Assembly (NCBI GenBank): GCA_016720595.1
Contig: JADKKI010000001.1
Span: 702,501-739,969, forward strand
Origin: Myxococcales bacterium
GTDB lineage: Bacteria; Myxococcota_A; Polyangia; Haliangiales; Haliangiaceae
Reading direction: 5' to 3'
Length of the DNA: 37,469 bases
This document shows, one piece after another, positions 28,848-37,469 of this stretch (position 1 is the first letter of the stretch; each line of letters starts with the position of its first letter). Made by a program: the position numbers and the translations under genes. The notes beneath the pieces are model-generated. The model saw only the letters and a program-made list of their open reading frames with translations. It had not been told where the DNA came from and did no database searches.

Positions 28848-30241
28848 CGCACGACCTCGAAGTGGCCCATCATGCCGGCCGCGTGATGCTCGAGGATGTG
28901 GCAGTGGTACATCCACGTGCCGGGCCGATCGTCTGCACGGAACGCGATCGTGACGGTCTGCTTGCCCACGACGTTGACGGTGTCCTCCCAGGAGGTCGGC
29001 TCCGTCCTGACGCCGTCGAGCGCGATGACCTGGAAGAAGAAGCCGTGCAGATGGAACGGGTGGTCCATCCCGGTCTCGTTGACGATGTTCCAGATCTGGA
29101 GCTCGCCGACCTTCACCGGCGCGTCGTGGTGGTGTGTCTCGTCATTGATCAGCCAGTCGTGGCCGTGGAACGTCATGCGCGCGCCCAGCCGGACGATCCG
29201 ATTCGGAGTGGCAGGTCCCGGAGGGACGAGCGGAACGACGGTCGCCAGGGTCGCTGGAATCGAGGCCACCGACGGCGCGCGCGGACCGACACGCAACGTG
29301 CCCCACTGCACCCGACGCGGCCACTTCATCATCGTGCGCCGGTACTTCAGCGACTCGATCGCGATCTCCGCGCCCTCGTCCTCGAAGGGGCCCACCGCGA
29401 TCTCGACGCGGTCACCCGGCGTCAGCAGCGTCTCGGTGACGGTCATCGCGGACTCGCGCAGACCACCGTCGGCGCCGATGATGCGGAACGGGCGTCCGCC
29501 GAAGGACAGGCGCACGTACCGAGCACTGCACGCATTGACGATGCGCCACCGCTCGATCTGGCCGGCCGCGATCTCGAACGCTTGGTCGGCGCGGCCGTTG
29601 ATCATCAGGACCTGGCCCTCGCGACCGCTGTGGCGATCGAAGAGCGCGGTCTTCGCGATGCGTCCCTTGCGGTCGAGCTTGAGGTCGTCGAGCACGAGCA
29701 CGCGGTCGGCATCGAACGTCGGCTCGTCCGGGCCGAGCACGATCAGCGCGCCGTACAGGCCGCGCTCGATCTGCACCGTCTCGTTGGCGTGCGAGTGGTA
29801 CCAGAACGTCCCGGCATCGGGGAGCACGAAGCGGTACTCGAACGTCTCGCCCGGCTGCACCAGCAGCTGCACCGACTCGGTCCCGTCCATCGACGCGGGC
29901 AGCCGCAGCCCGTGCCAGTGGATCACCGTTGGCTCCGGGAGGTCGTTCTTCAGGTGCACGACGAGCGTGTCACCGACGTAGGCGACGATCACCGGGCCGG
30001 GCACGAGGCCCTGGTATCCCCACGCCGTCACGGTGCGTCCCGGGGCGAACTCCCACTGGGTCTCGCGTGCTTCGAGGGTGACGTGCACCTCCTGCGGTTC
30101 CCGCGTCGTCGTCGTGGACGGAGTGGGACCACTCCGTGCCGCGTACAGCGACGCGAGATCCGTGGTGGCTGGAGCGGTGGGGAGCGCGACCTGGTGGCAT
30201 GCCGTCTTCATGCGAGGACGACGCTGCAAGGGCTTGGCCAT
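28844..30241 (-). CDS. Multicopper oxidase
   Basis: Multicopper oxidases couple one-electron oxidation of a substrate (Cu(I), phenols, metals) to reduction of O2 to water. The 465-aa product has all four copper-binding segments: HWHG (108-111), WYHSH (147-151), HPFHLHG (394-400) and HCHILEHH followed by Met (446-453 and on). The type 1 copper has its Cys in HCH and the axial Met in AAGMM. ATG 30241 is chosen; ATG 30211 is possible. No clear signal peptide or Tat motif is seen; MKTACHQVALPT is too short and not hydrophobic, so export is uncertain. It lies 65 bases after the kinase gene and is coupled to the DJ-1/PfpI gene. Confidence 0.93.
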   Translation of the reverse strand: MAKPLQRRPRMKTACHQVALPTAPATTDLASLYAARSGPTPSTTTTREPQEVHVTLEARETQWEFAPGRTVTAWGYQGLVPGPVIVAYVGDTLVVHLKNDLPEPTVIHWHGLRLPASMDGTESVQLLVQPGETFEYRFVLPDAGTFWYHSHANETVQIERGLYGALIVLGPDEPTFDADRVLVLDDLKLDRKGRIAKTALFDRHSGREGQVLMINGRADQAFEIAAGQIERWRIVNACSARYVRLSFGGRPFRIIGADGGLRESAMTVTETLLTPGDRVEIAVGPFEDEGAEIAIESLKYRRTMMKWPRRVQWGTLRVGPRAPSVASIPATLATVVPLVPPGPATPNRIVRLGARMTFHGHDWLINDETHHHDAPVKVGELQIWNIVNETGMDHPFHLHGFFFQVIALDGVRTEPTSWEDTVNVVGKQTVTIAFRADDRPGTWMYHCHILEHHAAGMMGHFEVVR

Positions 30242-30306
30242 TACAGCCGATCGCGCAACGTCCGAAGATCCGAGGAGCGTGGGTTGAAGGCGCTGGTGTG
30301 CTCGGC

Positions 30307-31901
30307 CTACGCCGGACGTTCGTCCGCGTCGTGCCGGCCCCGTAGGTCGATGGCCATCGTGGGAGCAGACGTCGAGATCGGGCCGGGATTCGCCGGCCCT
30401 GGCGATGCCGCCCGTCGCGCGGCCCACCACCGGCGAGCTGCCTGCGCGTCGTACTTCGGAGCGTCCGCACAGGCGAGCAGCGCGGCTCGGAGCGCCACGG
30501 CCGAGGCAGGACGATCGTCGCGCTCCTTCGCGAGACACTGCTGGATGATCGCCTCGAGATCCGCGGGGACCGGCCTGCCCAGTCGCACGGAGGGAGCGAT
30601 CGGCGGCGTGATGAGGTGCTTGCTGCACAGCTCGAGAATGGTGCCCGCCTCGAACACGTGCTGGCCGGTCACCAGGAAGTAGGCGACCGCACCGACGGCG
30701 TAGAGGTCAGCCCGTCCGTCGATCGTCTCCGGCGCGGAGATCGCCTCCGGAGACAGGTACATCGGGGTTCCGGTGACGACATTGGCCGCCACGGATTCGT
30801 TGTTCGCGTTGTCGAGGGAACGTACGAGCCCGAAGTCGACCACCTTGACGACGTCTGGTTCGTCCGCGCGCTCCGTGAGCACGATGTTCGCGGGCTTGAT
30901 GTCGCGATGGATGAGGCCGAGTGCGTGCGCTTCGGCGAGCGCGCCGCTGACCTGAACGAGGATGTGGATGGCGCGCGCGGGCTCGACGGGCCCGATGGCG
31001 CGTACCAGCCGATCGAGGTCCATCCCGTCGAGGTACTCCATCACGTAGTAGAAGACGCCGTCGGCGGTGCGGCCGTAGTCGAAGATCGAGATCGTGTTGG
31101 GGTGGCGGAGCCGACTCGTGAGCTGGACCTCCCGCTCGAACCGCGCCTGGTCCTTCTCGCTGGCGCGACCTTGAGCAAGAGCTTGATCGCGGCGGGGCGC
31201 CGCAGCATCGCGTGCGTGGCGCGGTGGACCACGCCCATGCCGCCCTCGCCGAGCTTCTCCTCGAGGGTGTACTGGCCGAGCTTCCCGATCTCGAGGATCT
31301 TCGCGCGGAGGCCATAGAGCTGGCGCGAATTGGCGGCTGCGGTGACCACGGCGAACGTGCACCACATGGTCGCGAACACCTCGAAGATGTGCTGGCTGTC
31401 GACGGAGCCCACGGGCGTCCCGGTCACGAGGAAGTAGACCACCGCGGGCGTGGCACCGAGCGCGCTGATCCACAGCGTTCGCGAGAACGCGCTGGGGACG
31501 AGGATCGAGCGGCCGACCAGCGTGTACGTCATCGCGAGCATCACGGTGAGGCCGACCCCGAAGCTGAGCGACGAGGTGAAGCCGAGCAGCGAGTAGAGAA
31601 CGCATTCTGCGATGGTGAAGCCCGCATCGATGATCTCGAGCGTGGGCAGGCTCAGGGGCTTTCCACGGCAGCGGATCCACATCACAAACGCGAGGGTGAG
31701 TGCGCCCGCGTGAACGAGCTCGTGATGCGCGGCATCGCCGCCGTGAACCTGACCGTGCGTCACGAGACCGACGCCCAGCGACGCGAGGCCGATCACCAGG
31801 GTGACCACGAACACCGCCCGCGCGAAGCGAGCCAGGCGATCCTGAAGATCGTGTGCGGCTTCCTCGGTGTTGGCGGGGACCGGGCTGTCGGAGTCGCTCA
31901 T
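30307..31901 (-). CDS. Six-TM receptor-like Ser/Thr protein kinase, one frameshift
   Basis: The protein has an N-terminal integral membrane domain: six helices starting RAVFVVTLVIGLASLGVGL and ending MWCTFAVVTAAANSRQL. A juxtamembrane segment (LRAKILEIGKLGQYTLEEKL) leads to a cytoplasmic kinase: GEGGMG, AIKLLLK, HRDIKPAN, DFGLVRS, GTPMYLSPE and DLYAVG, with a C-terminal REKD-like AKERDDRPAS. One indel near 31165, between AIKLLLKVA and SEKDQARFEREV, breaks the frame; otherwise it is complete (about 530 aa). This architecture, membrane sensor first and kinase last, contrasts with the usual PknB order. It is known among myxobacterial kinases. It is read in the same direction as the multicopper oxidase and is divergent from phytochelatin synthase. 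Confidence 0.88.
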
Positions 31902-31929
31902 CGCGGCACTCAGGTAGTAACACGGCCCG

Positions 31930-31972
31930 GACGCCTGTCTGGCGCGTCCGGACACCTGTCCGGACAGCTGTC
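31930..31972. promoter_or_regulatory. Three-copy palindromic 10-mer array
   Basis: Three copies of GAC-N4-GTC occur: GACGCCTGTC (31930-31939), GACACCTGTC (31951-31960) and GACAGCTGTC (31963-31972). Starts are 21 and 12 bases apart. The last is a perfect palindrome. The palindrome GTCCGGAC also appears twice (31946-31953 and 31958-31965). The array lies 29 bases upstream of the kinase start and about 180 bases upstream of phytochelatin synthase, in the divergent promoter region. It is a candidate operator for one or both genes. Confidence 0.5.
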
Positions 31973-32154
31973 GCGAGCCCGGTCGTCGCCGCAGCGAGAC
32001 CGAGGGCTTGCGACGGCACGGGACCTGAACGGGGTCAGCCGATGATCACCAAGACGAGCGCACAGGCCCTGGTTCTGCCGGGCACGCCGGCGCAGCTCGC
32101 ATCTGCGGCGCGAAGGGCCTGCCGAGCGGTGCTACACCTCGAAAGGACAAAGCC

Positions 32155-33267
32155 GTGAACCAGACCCTCTACAGGCGACCACTTCCTTCGGACGCGACCG
32201 AGTTCTCCTCGCCGGCGGGTCGCCAGCTGTTTGCCGAAGCGCTCGCCGCAGGTGGCCTCGACGGCTACTTCAGGCTGGCCGAGCAGTTTCACACGCAGGC
32301 GGAACCCGAGTTCTGCGGGCTCGGCTCGCTGGTGGTCGCGCTCAACGCGCTCGCGATCGATCCGGGGCGGCTCTGGAAGGGCCCATGGCGCTGGTTCTCC
32401 GAGGAGCTCCTGGACTGTTGTGTCTCGCTCGACGAGATCCGGCGACGCGGGCTCGACCTCGATGAGGTCGCGTGCCTCGCGAGGTGCAATGGGGCCGCGG
32501 TCGACCTGTTTCGAGCGGAGACCAGCGACCTCGCGACGTGGCGGTCATCGCTGATCACCGCAGCGCGAGGGCAGGGCGTGGTGATCGCCTCGTATGATCG
32601 CGCGGGCCTCGATCAGACGGGCAGTGGGCACTTCTCGCCGATCGGCGGATACCACGCCGAGCGAGACCTGGTCCTCGTGCTCGACGTGGCGCGGTTCAAG
32701 TATCCGCCACACTGGATCTCCGCCGAGCGTCTGTGGCAGGCGATGCACGCGATCGATCCAACGACGGGTCGATCACGCGGATGGATCGCGCTGCAGCGTC
32801 GTGGCCAGGGCGTGTCGCTCGGGTTCACCCTCAGCTGCGAAGGCGAGGACCTGAAGGGGCTCGCGCGCCGGCTGTGTGCTGTGGTCGAGGAGCTCGGTCC
32901 CACGGCCGGGATCGAGGAGCTGGCCGCCGCGCTGGTTCCCGTCGCGGCACACCTCACCGTGCGCGTGCCGGAGAGCCCCGCACACCTGGCCGCGATCGGA
33001 GCGGCTCGCGATGCCGTCCGCAACCTGACCGTGTTCTCACGGGTCGAGAAGGCCGTCGGTGCCGAGCGCGCCGAGGCGGTGACGCTGCTGCTGATCGCGA
33101 TCGCAGAGCGCCTGTCACCGGCACGGCGCGACGAGCTCACCAGCGTTCTCGCCGAGGCCGAACACGATGCGTCGCTCGCTGCAGAGCTCGCCAGCGTGCG
33201 CACCCAGCTCGACGCGCTGTGGGCGATCACCTCTGACGGACGGGGAAGCTGTCGTCACGGCAGCTGA
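32155..33267 (+). CDS. Phytochelatin synthase
   Basis: This enzyme joins gamma-Glu-Cys units of glutathione into phytochelatins, peptides that bind Cd, Zn and other soft metals. It can also hydrolyse glutathione. The papain-like core is complete: Cys54 in AEPEFCGLGSLVVALNAL, His159 in GSGHFSPIGGYH and Asp177 in LVLDVARFKYPPHW. These match C56/H162/D180 of the plant enzyme. At 370 aa it has an extra ~150-residue C-terminal region. The short cyanobacterial homologues (about 240 aa) lack one. The extension is Ala/Glu/Leu-rich, with few cysteines and no CC pairs. The start is GTG 32155, with GAAAGGA upstream. The 3' end overlaps the convergent EF-hand gene by 13 bases. Confidence 0.96.
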   Translation: MNQTLYRRPLPSDATEFSSPAGRQLFAEALAAGGLDGYFRLAEQFHTQAEPEFCGLGSLVVALNALAIDPGRLWKGPWRWFSEELLDCCVSLDEIRRRGLDLDEVACLARCNGAAVDLFRAETSDLATWRSSLITAARGQGVVIASYDRAGLDQTGSGHFSPIGGYHAERDLVLVLDVARFKYPPHWISAERLWQAMHAIDPTTGRSRGWIALQRRGQGVSLGFTLSCEGEDLKGLARRLCAVVEELGPTAGIEELAAALVPVAAHLTVRVPESPAHLAAIGAARDAVRNLTVFSRVEKAVGAERAEAVTLLLIAIAERLSPARRDELTSVLAEAEHDASLAAELASVRTQLDALWAITSDGRGSCRHGS

Positions 33268-34556
33268 AACGGCAGATACACATCGACGATCGCGCCGTCG
33301 CGCACGGTGCCGTCCCCGGATCGGATCTGCATCTGCGCGCGAGCACCCTCGCAGTTGTGTCGGTCGTCGCACCGCGTGGAGGGGCGAGAGGACAGCTCGA
33401 TCGCTACGATGCGATGGGCGAGCGCTTCGAGCTCGTCCGCTGAAGATCGACGGTCGCCGTTGCGATCCGACCACAACAGCAAGGTCGCGTACGACGGATC
33501 GGCGGCGTCGATCCGCCCATCGTGGTTCGCGTCGAGCCCGGCGAGCGCCGAGAACCCTTCGCGGGCGATCCGACCGTCGGGAAGTGCGGTGCTGCTGCCG
33601 AACAGCTCGGCGCCGCTGGTGATCGCACCATCGCCATCGAGATCACGTGCGAGCCATGGGGTGGCGGCCGTGGGCCAGTCGGTCGGCATCGGCGCGCCAG
33701 GTGTGAACGCGAACTCGCCGCCGCGCTGATAGTGGACGTCGTTGCTGTCGAACACGGCGACCAGCGGTGTCGCGCCGCACAGCGTGGTGTACGCGTATTC
33801 GAGCTCTGCGGCGCTCGGCTCGTCTGGGTGCGTGCGCGGCTTCATCCCGCACAAGCGCTCGTGATAGCGCCGCTGCGCCGGGGTCAGGCTCGCATACCAG
33901 GCCTCCCACTTCGCTCGCGAGTTCGCTCGTACGAGGCTCGGTGGGGTTGGTAGGTGCAGGGGGCCGATCCCCAGGCACGCGGGGTCCGGGTCCGCGGGAT
34001 GCGCACGGCACTGCCGATCGACCCACGCTCGATCACGCATCGAGAGCGCCCGGTACCAGCGCTGATACGCGGGGGCATCCTCGGTCGTGGGCGCGGAGGG
34101 AGGCGTGCCGCCACACAGGGTGGTGTACGCGTTGCGCGCACGCTGGCACTGCTTCGCGACGTACGCCCGCTGCGGGGGATCGAGCGCTGCGAGCCAGCTC
34201 GCGCGGGCGGTATCCCACGCTGCTGGATCGGCGGTCGGCGGATCGGGCGGCTCCGGCGGCCGCGGGACCCCGAGCGGTCCGATGCCGTGGCAGACATCGA
34301 GCGGCTCGGTCGCAGCGGCAGTACAGCGGCGCGTGACCTCGCGGCGATCGCCGGGTGAGAGGCCGCTACGCCAGGTCTCGAACTCGGCGGGCTCTCCGCC
34401 CTCCCAGGGAACGTCGTCGAGTGTGGTGGGTGCCGCCGGCGCGACGGCGGGATCCTCGCCGGCTGAGGCAGTTCGGGCGACCCCGACCAGTAGTAGCCCC
34501 ATCACGCCGACCCTTGCGATGGTGTGGCTCCTGTGGAGGTGCGCTGTGAGGCCCAT
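33255..34556 (-). CDS. Secreted EF-hand repeat protein
   Basis: The 433-aa protein has a signal sequence (IARVGVMGLLLVGVARTASA) and a Pro-rich linker. Three or four ~60-residue helical repeats follow, each with SLxxxxRxWVxxQCxxxxx and a following CxGIGPL or YTTLCG. At the C-terminus are calcium-binding loops DLDGDGAITSGAELF, DANHDGRIDAAD and DRNGDRRSSADELEAL, which follow the EF-hand D-x-D/N-x-D pattern. ATG 34556 is chosen because GGCGGGG lies just upstream; ATG 34586 adds ten residues. The paired Cys per repeat suggests disulfides outside the cytoplasm. It is divergent from the M13 peptidase lipoprotein (90 bases between starts). Function unknown. Confidence 0.83.
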   Translation of the reverse strand: MGLTAHLHRSHTIARVGVMGLLLVGVARTASAGEDPAVAPAAPTTLDDVPWEGGEPAEFETWRSGLSPGDRREVTRRCTAAATEPLDVCHGIGPLGVPRPPEPPDPPTADPAAWDTARASWLAALDPPQRAYVAKQCQRARNAYTTLCGGTPPSAPTTEDAPAYQRWYRALSMRDRAWVDRQCRAHPADPDPACLGIGPLHLPTPPSLVRANSRAKWEAWYASLTPAQRRYHERLCGMKPRTHPDEPSAAELEYAYTTLCGATPLVAVFDSNDVHYQRGGEFAFTPGAPMPTDWPTAATPWLARDLDGDGAITSGAELFGSSTALPDGRIAREGFSALAGLDANHDGRIDAADPSYATLLLWSDRNGDRRSSADELEALAHRIVAIELSSRPSTRCDDRHNCEGARAQMQIRSGDGTVRDGAIVDVYLPFQLP

Positions 34557-34645
34557 GCCCCGCCAGGACACGGTCGGGCGCGCCATGTTGCGGGCTCGTG
34601 CTCGCCGACGCTGGTGACTCGATGACGCCTGTGCGATGCAGGGGC

Positions 34646-36634
34646 ATGAAGCGTTCGCTGCTCGCCCTCGCGGTCGCCGCCTGTAGCTCGCCCGCGACCA
34701 ACGTCGCGACCACGCCCGCCGTGGCACCTGCCCGGCCGCGGTGCCCGGTCTCCAGGCGGCGCCGACGTCGCCAGCCTCATCAGCGCCGTACCACGGCGTC
34801 TATCTCGATGACCTCGATCGGAGCGTCGCTCCGTGCACTGACTTCTTCGAGTACGGCAACGGGTCCTGGCGCAAGGCCAACCCGATCCCGGCGTCGATGG
34901 CGCGCTGGAGCCGACGCTGGAAGTCGGGTGAGGACGCCGGGCCAGCTGCGCGAGATCCTCGATCAGTCGCGGCGAAGCGCGACTGGAAGACCGGCAGTGT
35001 CGAGCAGCTGATCGGCGACTTCTACGTTGCCTGTATGGACGAGGCGAAGGCCGACCAGCTGGGCGCCGGGCCGATCGTGCCGATGCTCGGCAAGATCGCG
35101 GCCATCAAGGACCGCGCAGGTGTCGTGGCGATGATCGGCGACCTCGATCGCCAGGGGATCCCCGTGCCGCTACTACTACGAGAAGCCGAGAAGCGGTTCG
35201 CCGACGCACGGGCGAAGTACGTCGTCCACGTCGCCAAGCTGCTTCCAGCTCGCCGGTGTTGCCGAGGCCGCGGCGAAGCAGAGGGCCAAGGCGACCTTCG
35301 ACCCTCGAGACCAAGCTCGCGAAGGCCTCTCTCGACATGTGGCGCTGCGCGATCCGCGGCGACCGATCACAAGATGTCGGTCGGCGATCCAGAAGCTGTC
35401 GCCCGCGTTCGATTGGACGAAGTTCCTCGGCGGTGGTCACCGCCGGTGGTCCCGCTCAACGTCGAGCAGCCGACCTTCGTCAAGGAGGTCCAGCGCCAGC
35501 TGACGCGGACCTCGATCGCCGACTGGAAGAGCTACCTGGCGTTCCACCACCGATGCGATGGCGCTCCCGTTGTCGAAGCCGTTCGTCGACGAGCAGTTCG
35601 AGTTCAACGACCGGTTCCTCCAGGGCGTGCAGGAGCAGAAGCCGCGCTGGAAGCGGTGCGCCGAGCTCACCTGACGGCTGCTCGCGGCGAGGCGCTCGGT
35701 CAGAAGTACGTCGAGAAGTACTTCCCGCCGCCGGCCAAGGCGCGGATGAAGACGCTGGTCGATTACGTGCTGCTCGGGATGAAGGAGACGATCGAGCACC
35801 TCGACTGGATGACCGACGCGACTCGCGAGAAGGCGCTCGAGAAGCTCGCGACCGTCAACACCAAGATCGGCTACCCCGACAAGTGGAAGGACCTAGGCGA
35901 TCCCGATCCGGGCCGACGCCATGTTCGACAACGTGATCGCCGCGAGGACCTGGAACTCGACGACGATCGCAAAGACGGTCGGCAAGCCGGTGGACCGCGG
36001 GCGCTGGGGATGACGCCGCCGACCTCGAACGCCTACTACAACCCTCGCTGACCGAGATCGTTCTCGGCCGGCATCCTGCAGCCGCCGATCTTCACGATGG
36101 ATGCGGTCGATGCGATCAACTACGGCGCGATCGGCGTGATCATCGGCCACGAGATCAGCCACGGCTTCGACGACCAGGGCGCCCAGTTCGACGCGCAGGG
36201 CCGGCTCGAGAACTGGTGGTCGCCTGACGACCTCAAGGCGTTCCAGGCCAAGGGCAAGTGCATCGTCGATCAGTTCGAGAGCTACTTCATCGAGCCCGGC
36301 ATCCACCACAACGGCAAGCTCGTGCTCGGCGAATCGATCGGCGACCTGGTGGCGCCAACGTCGCGTACCGCGCGTTCCAGATCGCGCAGCGGACCACACC
36401 GGCGGCGACGGTCGACGGCTTCACGCCGATCAGCAGTTCTTCATCGCGTGGGCGCAGGCCCGCGGTGATGCGATCAGGATCGAGGAGCAGCGCCGGATGG
36501 TGCAGGGCGACCCCCACCCGATCGGCAAGTTCCGGGTGATGGTCCGCTTCTCGAACATGCCCGAGTTCGCCACGGCGTTCTCGTGCAAGCCGGGCACGGC
36601 GATGGTGCGCGCCCAGCCGTGCCGCGTCTGGTGA
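34646..36634 (+). pseudogene. M13-family metallopeptidase lipoprotein (neprilysin/PepO-like), heavily frameshifted
   Basis: Motifs across several frames define one M13 zinc endopeptidase of about 660 aa. They are a lipoprotein signal (MKRSLLALAVAAC), then GVYLDDLDRSVAPCTDFFEY, GSWRKANPIP, TWKSYLAFHH-like segments, KYFPPPAKARMKTLVDYVL and NAYYNPR. The zinc site is HEISHGFDDQG, with the GESIGDL third-ligand motif near 36330. The end has MVRFSNMPEFATAFSC and a C-terminal RVW. Family members cleave small peptides outside the cytoplasm. At least eight indels are needed (about 34735, 34915, 35175, 35300, 35440, 35570, 35910, 36050, 36355), more than in any other gene here. Longest intact frames: 34741-34915 and 35440-35570. 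Confidence 0.85.
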
Positions 36635-36659
36635 GCGCAGAGCGTTTCCTGCGACGTCG

Positions 36660-37469
36660 CCATTGCAGTCCGGTGACCGGACGCTGCTGGGATGCGCGAC
36701 GAACGTCGTCGTTCCGTCGGCGGAGCTGCCTCGGTGCCGCCGTGCGAAGCCACGATCTGACGACGACTACAGGCCGAGCCCGAGGAGTTCCCCCGCTGCT
36801 GACTTCTCCCGCTGGCGTGCGCGGCGAGAGGTTCGGATGAGGGAAGCGCATGTCCGCCGGGATCGGATCGCCCTGATTGCACCTCGACGATCGCATCCGT
36901 CCTGTCGGCGCGCGCTGACGATCACCGCCATCGCAGGTCGCGTGCTGGATGGCGTTGCCGATCCGGAATTGGAGATCACCTCCGACAAGCGGCCCTCGTC
37001 CCACATGCCGGTCAGGTCGCCGTCGATCTTCATCTGGACGGCCGCGTCAGGTCGTCGACGACGCGTCGAATCAACGCATCCAGATCCATCGGAGCGCGTT
37101 TCAGGCGTAGACCGCCGCCAGGGCGGGCGCGGGTCGAATCAATGACCGCTGTGATGATCATCCGCCGTCATCCTCTGAGTCGCTGTTGATGATCGGGTTG
37201 ACCGTCTTGGTGTCGAGTTTCGTCAGCCGGCCGCGCGAGCAGCATCGCGGCCGCCAGGTTGATCAAACGCCAGGGGCGTACCGAGATCGTGTCCGAGCAT
37301 GCCAGTGAACATCTCGCGAAACTCCGACACCTCGCGCTCGGTGGCGAGTGCGTCGGCGAGCTGATTCTCGGCGTTCTTGCGTGCGGTGATGTCGTAGAAG
37401 CAGTTGATCGCCGAGATGACCTCTCCGCGCTGGTCTCTCACCGGCCGGATGTTCACCACGACGGTGACC
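36660..37469 (-). pseudogene. Sensor histidine kinase (PAS-HisKA-HATPase), partial and frameshifted
   Basis: The gene enters from the right edge, so its N-terminus is missing. The first frame ends a PAS/PAC domain (RPVRDQRGEVISAINCFYDI) and gives the phospho-acceptor box MLGHDLGTPL. In shifted frames it continues as INLAAAMLLAR, LTKLDTKTVNPIINSDS and STRARPGGGLRLKRAP, then the N box WDEGRLSEVISNLIGNAIQH, NQGDPIPADMR and a G2-like IVASHGGT with GTTTFVA. The order matches PAS-HisKA-HATPase_c, a membrane-side or cytoplasmic sensor that phosphorylates a response regulator. At least four indels are needed. The C-terminal end is uncertain, roughly 36640-36700, converging on the M13 gene. Confidence 0.78.

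Noticed and set aside
34598..34645. Upstream in-frame starts of the M13 gene.
   Set aside because: ATG 34646 has AGGGGC just before it and gives a normal lipoprotein signal, whereas the extension has no signal character.

Overview
This window is high-GC DNA, clearly well above 60% G+C by eye, with the style of a Myxococcota (deltaproteobacterial) chromosome, most like the Polyangia/Haliangiales. The pointers are the many short-signal lipoproteins, two Ser/Thr protein kinases of myxobacterial layout, an RCC1-repeat lipoprotein, choice-of-anchor D surface proteins, an S9 peptidase, and a PilZ gene beside the 5-formyl-THF cyclo-ligase/RNase Y pair. The lineage is an inference from gene content; no rRNA is present.

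Layout. (1) 0.3-6.3 kb: a compact housekeeping block on the minus strand, read from the right as PilZ protein, 5-formyl-THF cyclo-ligase, RNase Y (rny), an APH-family kinase, a metallophosphoesterase and tyrosyl-tRNA synthetase (tyrS). A small Cys-rich lipoprotein gene converges on it. (2) 6.3-7.2 kb: tRNA-Lys(TTT) and tRNA-Glu(TTC), then a GC-rich hairpin region and a tiny Cys-containing membrane protein gene. That tiny gene belongs to a dispersed repeat family with a truncated copy at 11.5 kb and a fragment at 9.4 kb. (3) 7.3-11.3 kb: a divergent pair, an S9 peptidase lipoprotein and an RCC1-repeat lipoprotein. (4) 11.8-17.5 kb: two large secreted repeat proteins on the minus strand, both interrupted by frameshifts. 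The first is an NHL-repeat protein of a type familiar from Acidobacteriota. (5) 17.5-26.6 kb: a glutathione S-transferase, several poorly known membrane or lipoproteins, and a kinase whose C-terminal half is frameshifted. (6) 26.7-34.6 kb: mostly intact genes. These are a DUF998-like membrane protein; a same-strand set of six-TM receptor-like kinase, multicopper oxidase and membrane-anchored DJ-1/PfpI protein; a full-length phytochelatin synthase divergent from the kinase; and an EF-hand protein. (7) 34.6-37.5 kb: a badly frameshifted M13 metallopeptidase and a PAS/HisKA/HATPase sensor kinase, also frameshifted, that runs off the right edge.

How genes may work together. The 26.7-34.6 kb block is the most interesting. 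Phytochelatin synthase makes thiol-rich metal-binding peptides (and hydrolyses glutathione), a multicopper oxidase handles copper or phenolics, and a receptor-like kinase lies between them. A three-copy palindromic 10-mer array fills the kinase/phytochelatin synthase divergent promoter region. A metal or redox stress module is a reasonable inference but is not proven.

Data quality. Many genes between 11.8 and 26.6 kb and after 34.6 kb keep their family motifs but jump frame by single-base indels, sometimes twice within 30 bases. Genes in 0-11.3 kb look intact. This patchiness suggests local consensus errors as much as genuine gene decay, so broken genes are described as the composite protein they imply.
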